DNA from: Schoenoplectus triqueter
Lineage: Eukaryota; Streptophyta; Magnoliopsida; Poales; Cyperaceae
Assembly: GCA_964058805.1 (NCBI GenBank)
Contig: CAXKVV010001371.1
Coordinates: forward strand, 1 to 26,831
Direction of reading: 5' to 3'
DNA length: 26,831 bases
In this document: positions 1 through 11,806 of the stretch, piece after piece
How the letters are laid out: every line of letters begins with the position of its first letter
Numbering within the stretch: the first letter of the stretch is position 1
Translations under genes and position numbers: made by a program
Notes under the pieces: model-generated
The model's input: only the letters and a program-made list of their open reading frames with translations
What the model was told of the DNA's origin: nothing
Database searches by the model: none

Positions 1-2361
1 CCGCTATTTCTTAATGCATCTTATTTATGTTTTGTGCAAACTTAGTGTCGTAGAATATTCATATTGAAGTATTAATTGGATAATCTTCTAATAGACACAA
101 TTAGGAGTAATTATATTAATTTTCACGAAATTATAAGTAGTAATGAGACAAATAAATTTTGAAAATCTGAAACAACTTGTTTAAACAGCAGTTTCAAATG
201 TATCTTATATATCTTTATGAAAAATTACGGTTATAGGATATTCATATTGGAGTTTTATTTGGATAATTATATAATAGGCATAATTAGTAGTAATTATATT
301 AATCTGAGCGAAATTATGTGTAGTTATGCAGCCAAAAATTATAAAAAACTCAAACAACTTGTTTAAACAGATGTTATTAATGCATCTTACTTATTTTTTT
401 TATGCAAAATTCGTATCGTAGAATGTTCATATCGAAGTGATAATTGGATAATCTTCTAATAGGCATAGCTAGGAGTAATTATATTAATTTTTACGAAAAT
501 TTGTGTCGTTATGAGGCAATAAATGTTAAAAATCTTAAACAACTTGTTTAAACAGCAATTTCTAATGTATCTTACTTATGTTTTATGAAAAATTAGTGTC
601 CTCTGATATTCATATCGAAGTGTTAATTTCACAATCCTATAACAGATATAGATGGGATCAATTATATTAATTCGCTCGAAATTATGTGTAGTTTTGATTA
701 AAAAATGTTCAAAATCTTAAACAACTTGTTTAAACAACGGTTTCTAATGCATCTCACTTACATTTGTGAAAAATTAGCGTCATAGAATATTCATATCTAA
801 GTTTTAATTGGACAATCATATGATAGGCATAATTAGGAGTAATTATATTATTTTTTATAAAATTATATGTAGTTATGCGGCCAACAAATTTCAAAAACTC
901 AAACAACGTGTTTAAACAACCGTTTTTAATGCATATTATTCATGATTTGTGCAAAATTTGTGTCGTACAATGTTCATATCGAAGTGTTAATTTGATAATC
1001 TTCTAACAGGTATAATTAGGAGTAATTACATTAATTTTGATGAAATTATGTGTAGTTATGAGTAAAAAAATGTTAAAAATCTTAAACAACTTGTTTAAAC
1101 AGCAGTTTCTAATATATCCTACTTATGTTTTATGAAAAATGAGTGTCGTAGGATATTCATATCGAAGTGTTAATTGGACAATCTTATGAAAGGCATAATT
1201 AGGAGTGATTATGTTAATTTTTACGAAATTATGTGTAGTTATGAGGGCAAAAATGTTGAAAACTCAAACAACTTTTTTAAGTAACAGTTTCTAATGCATC
1301 TTACTTATGTTTTGTGAAAAATTAGTATCGTAGAATATTCATATCAATGTGTTAATTGAAAAATATTATAAAAGACGTAATTATGAGTGATTATATTTAA
1401 TTTATACGAAATTATGTCCAGTTATGCGGCCAAAAAATTTAGAAAGATCAAACAACTTGGTCAAACAGCAGTTTTTAATGCATCTTACTTATGTTTTGTG
1501 CGAAATTAGTGTTGTAGAATATTCATGTCGAAGTTTTAATTGGAAAATCTTACAATGGACATATCTAGGAGTAATTATATTAATTTATAAGAAATTATGT
1601 GTAGTTATGCAGCCAAAAATTTTGAAAAACTCAAATAACTTGTTTAAACAGCTGTTTTTAATGCATCTTACTTATGTTTTGTTCAAAATTAGTGTCGTAG
1701 AATATTCATATCAAAGATTTCATTAGAAGATCTTAAAATGGCCATGCTTAGGACTAATTATATTAACTTATAAGAAATTATGTGTAGTTATGCGGCCAAA
1801 AATTATAAAAAAACTCAAACAACTTGTTTAAACAGCTGTTTTAAAAGCCTTCTACTTATGTTTTGTGCAGAATTAGTGTTGTAGAATGTTCATATTGAAG
1901 TGTTAATTAGATAATATTTTAATAGCCATAATTAGGAGTGATAATATTAATTTTCACTAAATTATGTGTAGTTATGGGGCCAAAAATTTTGAAATACTCA
2001 AATAAGTTTTTTAAATAGCTGTTTATAATGCGTCTTACTTATGTTTTGGGAGAAAATAGTGTCGTAGAATATTCATATCGAAGTGTTAATTGAACAATCG
2101 TATAATAGGCATAATTAGGAGTAATTATAGGGTATTTATGGGGCCAAAAGTTTTAAAAAAGTCAAACAACTTGTTTAAACAGCAGTTTTTAATGCATCTT
2201 ACTTATGTTTTGTGCCAAATTAGCGTCATGTAATATTCATATCAAAGTTTTAATTATATAATCTTATAATAGACATAATTAGGAGTAATTATATTAATTT
2301 TCATGACATTATATTTAGGTATGCGGCAAGAAATTTGAAAAACTCAATCAACTAGTTTAAA
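1..2361 (+). repeat. HOR unit 1 (13 monomers, 2361 bp)
   Basis: The unit start is set arbitrarily at the first base of the window, which is equivalent to 2362, 4723 and so on. It belongs to the units 1-4 subgroup (TTGGAGTTTT at 251, GATTATGTTAA at 1207). Private differences include TTTCACAATCCTA near 636 and GCATATTATTC near 931, where the other units read GCATCTTATTC. These make it slightly more diverged than units 2-4. Confidence 0.95.
1984..2165 (+). repeat. Shortened 164-bp monomer, a fixed landmark of each HOR
   Basis: Between the boxes at 2001 and 2165 the spacing falls from 183 to 164 bp. The usual run from GGAGTAATTATATTAAT to the GTTATGNGGCC block is replaced by GGAGTAATTATAGGGTATTT and then ATGGGGCC. 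The same shortened monomer recurs in units 2-7, so the deletion pre-dates amplification of the HOR and can serve to set its register. Confidence 0.85.
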
Positions 2362-4722
2362 CCGCTATTTCTTAATGCATCTTATTTATGTTTTGTGCAA
2401 ACTTAGTGTCGTAGAATATTCATATTGAAGTATTAATTGGATAATCTTCTAATAGACACAATTAGGAGTAATTATATTAATTTTCACGAAATTATAAGTA
2501 GTAATGAGACAAATAAATTTTGAAAATCTGAAACAACTTGTTTAAACAGCAGTTTCAAATGTATCTTATATATCTTTATGAAAAATTACGGTTATAGGAT
2601 ATTCATATTGGAGTTTTATTTGGATAATTATATAATAGGCATAATTAGTAGTAATTATATTAATCTGAGCGAAATTATGTGTAGTTATGCAGCCAAAAAT
2701 TATAAAAAACTCAAACAACTTGTTTAAACAGATGTTATTAATGCATCTTACTTATTTTTTTTATGCAAAATTCGTATCGTAGAATGTTCATATCGAAGTG
2801 ATAATTGGATAATCTTCTAATAGGCATAGCTAGGAGTAATTATATTAATTTTTACGAAAATTTGTGTCGTTATGAGGCAATAAATGTTAAAAATCTTAAA
2901 CAACTTGTTTAAACAGCAATTTCTAATGTATCTTACTTATGTTTTATGAAAAATTAGTGTCCTCTGATATTCATATCGAAGTGTTAATTTGACAATCTTA
3001 TAACAGATATAGATGGGATCAATTATATTAATTCGCTCGAAATTATGTGTAGTTTTGATTAAAAAATGTTCAAAATCTTAAACAACTTGTTTAAACAACG
3101 GTTTCTAATGCATCTCACTTACATTTGTGAAAAATTAGCGTCATAGAATATTCATATCTAAGTTTTAATTGGACAATCATATGATAGGCATAATTAGGAG
3201 TAATTATATTATTTTTTATAAAATTATATGTAGTTATGCGGCCAACAAATTTCAAAAACTCAAACAACGTGTTTAAACAACCGTTTTTAATGCATCTTAT
3301 TCATGATTTGTGCAAAATTTGTGTCGTACAATGTTCATATCGAAGTGTTAATTTGATAATCTTCTAACAGGTATAATTAGGAGTAATTACATTAATTTTG
3401 ATGAAATTATGTGTAGTTATGAGTAAAAAAATGTTAAAAATCTTAAACAACTTGTTTAAACAGCAGTTTCTAATATATCCTACTTATGTTTTATGAAAAA
3501 TGAGTGTCGTAGGATATTCATATCGAAGTGTTAATTGGACAATCTTATGAAAGGCATAATTAGGAGTGATTATGTTAATTTTTACGAAATTATGTGTAGT
3601 TATGAGGGCAAAAATGTTGAAAACTCAAACAACTTTTTTAAGTAACAGTTTCTAATGCATCTTACTTATGTTTTGTGAAAAATTAGTATCGTAGAATATT
3701 CATATCAATGTGTTAATTGAAAAATATTATAAAAGACGTAATTATGAGTGATTATATTTAATTTATACGAAATTATGTCCAGTTATGCGGCCAAAAAATT
3801 TAGAAAGATCAAACAACTTGGTCAAACAGCAGTTTTTAATGCATCTTACTTATGTTTTGTGCGAAATTAGTGTTGTAGAATATTCATGTCGAAGTTTTAA
3901 TTGGAAAATCTTACAATGGACATATCTAGGAGTAATTATATTAATTTATAAGAAATTATGTGTAGTTATGCAGCCAAAAATTTTGAAAAACTCAAATAAC
4001 TTGTTTAAACAGCTGTTTTTAATGCATCTTACTTATGTTTTGTTCAAAATTAGTGTCGTAGAATATTCATATCAAAGATTTCATTAGAAGATCTTAAAAT
4101 GGCCATGCTTAGGACTAATTATATTAACTTATAAGAAATTATGTGTAGTTATGCGGCCAAAAATTATAAAAAAACTCAAACAACTTGTTTAAACAGCTGT
4201 TTTAAAAGCCTTCTACTTATGTTTTGTGCAGAATTAGTGTTGTAGAATGTTCATATTGAAGTGTTAATTAGATAATATTTTAATAGCCATAATTAGGAGT
4301 GATAATATTAATTTTCACTAAATTATGTGTAGTTATGGGGCCAAAAATTTTGAAATACTCAAATAAGTTTTTTAAATAGCTGTTTATAATGCGTCTTACT
4401 TATGTTTTGGGAGAAAATAGTGTCGTAGAATATTCATATCGAAGTGTTAATTGAACAATCGTATAATAGGCATAATTAGGAGTAATTATAGGGTATTTAT
4501 GGGGCCAAAAGTTTTAAAAAAGTCAAACAACTTGTTTAAACAGCAGTTTTTAATGCATCTTACTTATGTTTTGTGCCAAATTAGCGTCATGTAATATTCA
4601 TATCAAAGTTTTAATTATATAATCTTATAATAGACATAATTAGGAGTAATTATATTAATTTTCATGACATTATATTTAGGTATGCGGCAAGAAATTTGAA
4701 AAACTCAATCAACTAGTTTAAA
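2362..4722 (+). repeat. HOR unit 2 (2361 bp)
   Basis: Nearly identical to unit 1 and in the same subgroup as units 1-4. At the variable site near 2997 it reads GACAATCTTATAAC. Confidence 0.95.
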
Positions 4723-7083
4723 CCGCTATTTCTTAATGCATCTTATTTATGTTTTGTGCAAACTTAGTGTCGTAGAATATTCATATTGAAGTATTAATTG
4801 GATAATCTTCTAATAGACACAATTAGGAGTAATTATATTAATTTTCACGAAATTATAAGTAGTAATGAGACAAATAAATTTTGAAAATCTGAAACAACTT
4901 GTTTAAACAGCAGTTTCAAATGTATCTTATATATCTTTATGAAAAATTACGGTTATAGGATATTCATATTGGAGTTTTATTTGGATAATTATATAATAGG
5001 CATAATTAGTAGTAATTATATTAATCTGAGCGAAATTATGTGTAGTTATGCAGCCAAAAATTATAAAAAACTCAAACAACTTGTTTAAACAGATGTTATT
5101 AATGCATCTTACTTATTTTTTTTATGCAAAATTCGTATCGTAGAATGTTCATATCGAAGTGATAATTGGATAATCTTCTAATAGGCATAGCTAGGAGTAA
5201 TTATATTAATTTTTACGAAAATTTGTGTCGTTATGAGGCAATAAATGTTAAAAATCTTAAACAACTTGTTTAAACAGCAATTTCTAATGTATCTTACTTA
5301 TGTTTTATGAAAAATTAGTGTCCTCTGATATTCATATCGAAGTGTTAATTTGACAATATTATAACAGATATAGATGGGATCAATTATATTAATTCGCTCG
5401 AAATTATGTGTAGTTTTGATTAAAAAATGTTCAAAATCTTAAACAACTTGTTTAAACAACGGTTTCTAATGCATCTCACTTACATTTGTGAAAAATTAGC
5501 GTCATAGAATATTCATATCTAAGTTTTAATTGGACAATCATATGATAGGCATAATTAGGAGTAATTATATTATTTTTTATAAAATTATATGTAGTTATGC
5601 GGCCAACAAATTTTAAAAACTCAAACAACGTGTTTAAACAACCGTTTTTAATGCATCTTATTCATGATTTGTGCAAAATTTGTGTCGTACAATGTTCATA
5701 TCGAAGTGTTAATTTGATAATCTTCTAACAGGTATAATTAGGAGTAATTACATTAATTTTGATGAAATTATGTGTAGTTATGAGTAAAAAAATGTTAAAA
5801 ATCTTAAACAACTTGTTTAAACAGCAGTTTCTAATATATCCTACTTATGTTTTATGAAAAATGAGTGTCGTAGGATATTCATATCGAAGTGTTAATTGGA
5901 CAATCTTATGAAAGGCATAATTAGGAGTGATTATGTTAATTTTTACGAAATTATGTGTAGTTATGAGGGCAAAAATGTTGAAAACTCAAACAACTTTTTT
6001 AAGTAACAGTTTCTAATGCATCTTACTTATGTTTTGTGAAAAATTAGTATCGTAGAATATTCATATCAATGTGTTAATTGAAAAATATTATAAAAGACGT
6101 AATTATGAGTGATTATATTTAATTTATACGAAATTATGTCCAGTTATGCGGCCAAAAAATTTAGAAAGATCAAACAACTTGGTCAAACAGCAGTTTTTAA
6201 TGCATCTTACTTATGTTTTGTGCGAAATTAGTGTTGTAGAATATTCATGTCGAAGTTTTAATTGGAAAATCTTACAATGGACATATCTAGGAGTAATTAT
6301 ATTAATTTATAAGAAATTATGTGTAGTTATGCAGCCAAAAATTTTGAAAAACTCAAATAACTTGTTTAAACAGCTGTTTTTAATGCATCTTACTTATGTT
6401 TTGTTCAAAATTAGTGTCGTAGAATATTCATATCAAAGATTTCATTAGAAGATCTTAAAATGGCCATGCTTAGGACTAATTATATTAACTTATAAGAAAT
6501 TATGTGTAGTTATGCGGCCAAAAATTATAAAAAAACTCAAACAACTTGTTTTAACAGCTGTTTTAAAAGCCTTCTACTTATGTTTTGTGCAGAATTAGTG
6601 TTGTAGAATGTTCATATTGAAGTGTTAATTAGATAATATTTTAATAGCCATAATTAGGAGTGATAATATTAATTTTCACTAAATTATGTGTAGTTATGGG
6701 GCCAAAAATTTTGAAATACTCAAATAAGTTTTTTAAATAGCTGTTTATAATGCGTCTTACTTATGTTTTGGGAGAAAATAGTGTCGTAGAATATTCATAT
6801 CGAAGTGTTAATTGAACAATCGTATAATAGGCATAATTAGGAGTAATTATAGGGTATTTATGGGGCCAAAAGTTTTAAAAAAGTCAAACAACTTGTTTAA
6901 ACAGCAGTTTTTAATGCATCTTACTTATGTTTTGTGCCAAATTAGCGTCATGTAATATTCATATCAAAGTTTTAATTATATAATCTTATAATAGACATAA
7001 TTAGGAGTAATTATATTAATTTTCATGACATTATATTTAGGTATGCGGCAAGAAATTTGAAAAACTCAATCAACTAGTTTAAA
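4723..7083 (+). repeat. HOR unit 3 (2361 bp)
   Basis: Subgroup of units 1-4. It shares GACAATATTATAAC (near 5352) with unit 4. Private changes are AAATTTTAAAAAC near 5609 and CTTGTTTTAACAG near 6545, the latter breaking one copy of the GTTTAAAC palindrome. Confidence 0.95.
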
Positions 7084-9444
7084 CCGCTATTTCTTAATGC
7101 ATCTTATTTATGTTTTGTGCAAACTTAGTGTCGTAGAATATTCATATTGAAGTATTAATTGGATAATCTTCTAATAGACACAATTAGGAGTAATTATATT
7201 AATTTTCACGAAATTATAAGTAGTAATGAGACAAATAAATTTTGAAAATCTGAAACAACTTGTTTAAACAGCAGTTTCAAATGTATCTTATATATCTTTA
7301 TGAAAAATTACGGTTATAGGATATTCATATTGGAGTTTTATTTGGATAATTATATAATAGGCATAATTAGTAGTAATTATATTAATCTGAGCGAAATTAT
7401 GTGTAGTTATGCAGCCAAAAATTATAAAAAACTCAAACAACTTGTTTAAACAGATGTTATTAATGCATCTTACTTATTTTTTTTATGCAAAATTCGTATC
7501 GTAGAATGTTCATATCGAAGTGATAATTGGATAATCTTCTAATAGGCATAGCTAGGAGTAATTATATTAATTTTTACGAAAATTTGTGTCGTTATGAGGC
7601 AATAAATGTTAAAAATCTTAAACAACTTGTTTAAACAGCAATTTCTAATGTATCTTACTTATGTTTTATGAAAAATTAGTGTCCTCTGATATTCATATCG
7701 AAGTGTTAATTTGACAATATTATAACAGATATAGATGGGATCAATTATATTAATTCGCTCGAAATTATGTGTAGTTTTGATTAAAAAATGTTCAAAATCT
7801 TAAACAACTTGTTTAAACAACGGTTTCTAATGCATCTCACTTACATTTGTGAAAAATTAGCGTCATAGAATATTCATATCTAAGTTTTAATTGGACAATC
7901 ATATGATAGGCATAATTAGGAGTAATTATATTATTTTTTATAAAATTATATGTAGTTATGCGGCCAACAAATTTCAAAAACTCAAACAACGTGTTTAAAC
8001 AACCGTTTTTAATGCATCTTATTCATGATTTGTGCAAAATTTGTGTCGTACAATGTTCATATCGAAGTGTTAATTTGATAATCTTCTAACAGGTATAATT
8101 AGGAGTAATTACATTAATTTTGATGAAATTATGTGTAGTTATGAGTAAAAAAATGTTAAAAATCTTAAACAACTTGTTTAAACAGCAGTTTCTAATATAT
8201 CCTACTTATGTTTTATGAAAAATGAGTGTCGTAGGATATTCATATCGAAGTGTTAATTGGACAATCTTATGAAAGGCATAATTAGGAGTGATTATGTTAA
8301 TTTTTACGAAATTATGTGTAGTTATGAGGGCAAAAATGTTGAAAACTCAAACAACTTTTTTAAGTAACAGTTTCTAATGCATCTTACTTATGTTTTGTGA
8401 AAAATTAGTATCGTAGAATATTCATATCAATGTGTTAATTGAAAAATATTATAAAAGACGTAATTATGAGTGATTATATTTAATTTATACGAAATTATGT
8501 CCAGTTATGCGGCCAAAAAATTTAGAAAGATCAAACAACTTGGTCAAACAGCAGTTTTTAATGCATCTTACTTATGTTTTGTGCGAAATTAGTGTTGTAG
8601 AATATTCATGTCGAAGTTTTAATTGGAAAATCTTACAATGGACATATCTAGGAGTAATTATATTAATTTATAAGAAATTATGTGTAGTTATGCAGCCAAA
8701 AATTTTGAAAAACTCAAATAACTTGTTTAAACAGCTGTTTTTAATGCATCTTACTTATGTTTTGTTCAAAATTAGTGTCGTAGAATATTCATATCAAAGA
8801 TTTCATTAGAAGATCTTAAAATGGCCATGCTTAGGACTAATTATATTAACTTATAAGAAATTATGTGTAGTTATGCGGCCAAAAATTATAAAAAAACTCA
8901 AACAACTTGTTTAAACAGCTGTTTTAAAAGCCTTCTACTTATGTTTTGTGCAGAATTAGTGTTGTAGAATGTTCATATTGAAGTGTTAATTAGATAATAT
9001 TTTAATAGCCATAATTAGGAGTGATAATATTAATTTTCACTAAATTATGTGTAGTTATGGGGCCAAAAATTTTGAAATACTCAAATAAGTTTTTTAAATA
9101 GCTGTTTATAATGCGTCTTACTTATGTTTTGGGAGAAAATAGTGTCGTAGAATATTCATATCGAAGTGTTAATTGAACAATCGTATAATAGGCATAATTA
9201 GGAGTAATTATAGGGTATTTATGGGGCCAAAAGTTTTAAAAAAGTCAAACAACTTGTTTAAACAGCAGTTTTTAATGCATCTTACTTATGTTTTGTGCCA
9301 AATTAGCGTCATGTAATATTCATATCAAAGTTTTAATTATATAATCTTATAATAGACATAATTAGGAGTAATTATATTAATTTTCATGACATTATATTTA
9401 GGTATGCGGCAAGAAATTTGAAAAACTCAATCAACTAGTTTAAA
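7084..9444 (+). repeat. HOR unit 4 (2361 bp)
   Basis: Last unit of the first subgroup. It has all the diagnostic first-subgroup states, including an 8-T run near 7475 and GCCAAAAATTTTG near 8694. Confidence 0.95.
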
Positions 9445-11806
9445 CCGCTATTTCTTAATGCATCTTATTTATGTTTTGTGCAAACTTAGTGTCGTAGAAT
9501 ATTCATATTGAAGTATTAATTGGATAATCTTCTAATAGACACAATTAGGAGTAATTATATTAATTTTCACGAAATTATAAGTAGTAATGAGACAAATAAA
9601 TTTTGAAAATCTGAAACAACTTGTTTAAACAGCAGTTTCAAATGTATCTTATATATCTTTATGAAAAATTACGGTTATAGGATATTCATATTGGACTTTT
9701 ATTTGGATAATTATATAATAGGCATAATTAGTAGCAATTATATTAATCTGAGCGAAATTATGTGTAGTTATGCAGCCAAAAATTATAAAAAACTCAAACA
9801 ACTTGTTTAAACAGATGTTATTAATGCATCTTACTTATTTTTTTTTATGCAAAATTCGTATCGTAGAATGTTCATATCGAAGTGATAATTGGATAATCTT
9901 CTAATAGGCATAGCTAGGAGTAATTATATTAATTTTTACGAAAATTTGTGTCGTTATGAGGCAATAAATGTTAAAAATCTTAAACAACTTGTTTAAACAG
10001 CAATTTCTAATGTATCTTACTTATGTTTTATGAAAAATTAGTGTCCTCTGATATTCATATCGAAGTGTTAATTTGACAATCCAATAACAGATATAGATGG
10101 GATCAATTATATTAATTCGCTCGAAATTATGTGTAGTTTTGATTAAAAAATGTTCAAAATCTTAAACAACTTGTTTAAACAACGGTTTCTAATGCATCTC
10201 ACTTACATTTGTGAAAAATTAGCGTCATAGAATATTCATATCTAAGTTTTAATTGGACAATCATATGATAGGCATAATTAGGAGTAATTATATTATTTTT
10301 TATAAAATTATATGTAGTTATGCGGCCAACAAATTTCAAAAACTCAAACAACGTGTTTAAACAACCGTTTTTAATGCATCTTATTCATGATTTGTGCAAA
10401 ATTTGTGTCGTACAATGTTCATATCGAAGTGTTAATTTGATAATCTTCTAACAGGTATAATTAGGAGTAATTACATTAATTTTGATGAAATTATGTGTAG
10501 TTATGAGTAAAAAAATGTTAAAAATCTTAAACAACTTGTTTAAACAGCAGTTTCTAATATATCCTACTTATGTTTTATGAAAAATGAGTGTCGTAGGATA
10601 TTCATATCGAAGTGTTAATTGGACAATCTTATGAAAGGCATAATTAGGAGTGATTATATTAATTTTTACGAAATTATGTGTAGTTATGAGGGCAAAAATG
10701 TTGAAAACTCAAACAACTTTTTTAAGTAACAGTTTCTAATGCATCTTACTTATGTTTTGTGAAAAATTAGTATCGTAGAATATTCATATCAATGTGTTAA
10801 TTGAAAAATATTATAAAAGACGTAATTATGAGTGATTATATTTAATTTATACGAAATTATGTCCAGTTATGCGGCCAAAAAATTTAGAAAGATCAAACAA
10901 CTTGGTCAAACAGCAGTTTTTAATGCATCTTACTTATGTTTTGTGCGAAATTAGTGTTGTAGAATATTCATGTCGAAGTTTTAATTGGAAAATCTTACAA
11001 TGGACATATCTAGGAGTAATTATATTAATTTATAAGAAATTATGTGTAGTTATGCAGCCAAAATTTTTGAAAAACTCAAATAACTTGTTTAAACAGCTGT
11101 TTTTAATGCATCTTACTTATGTTTTGTTCAAAATTAGTGTCGTAGAATATTCATATCAAAGATTTCATTAGAAGATCTTAAAATGGCCATGCTTAGGACT
11201 AATTATATTAACTTATAAGAAATTATGTGTAGTTATGCGGCCAAAAATTATAAAAAAACTCAAACAACTTGTTTAAACAGCTGTTTTAAAAGCCTTCTAC
11301 TTATGTTTTGTGCAGAATTAGTGTTGTAGAATGTTCATATTGAAGTGTTAATTAGATAATATTTTAATAGCCATAATTAGGAGTGATAATATTAATTTTC
11401 ACTAAATTATGTGTAGTTATGGGGCCAAAAATTTTGAAATACTCAAATAAGTTTTTTAAATAGCTGTTTATAATGCGTCTTACTTATGTTTTGGGAGAAA
11501 ATAGTGTCGTAGAATATTCATATCGAAGTGTTAATTGAACAATCGTATAATAGGCATAATTAGGAGTAATTATAGGGTATTTATGGGGCCAAAAGTTTTA
11601 AAAAAGTCAAACAACTTGTTTAAACAGCAGTTTTTAATGCATCTTACTTATGTTTTGTGCCAAATTAGCGTCATGTAATATTCATATCAAAGTTTTAATT
11701 ATATAATCTTATAATAGACATAATTAGGAGTAATTATATTAATTTTCATGACATTATATTTAGGTATGCGGCAAGAAATTTGAAAAACTCAATCAACTAG
11801 TTTAAA
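9445..11806 (+). repeat. HOR unit 5 (2362 bp)
   Basis: First unit of the second subgroup. It has TTGGACTTTT near 9691, AGTAGCAATT near 9731, a 9-T run near 9838 that explains the extra base, GACAATCCAATAAC near 10074, GATTATATTAA near 10652, and GCCAAAATTTTTG near 11057. Confidence 0.95.

Noticed and set aside
1424..1726. 100-residue ORF (and its copies in later units) as a protein-coding gene
   Set aside because: It lies wholly in satellite DNA, its sequence is the satellite translated twice over, and it has no known domain or promoter context.
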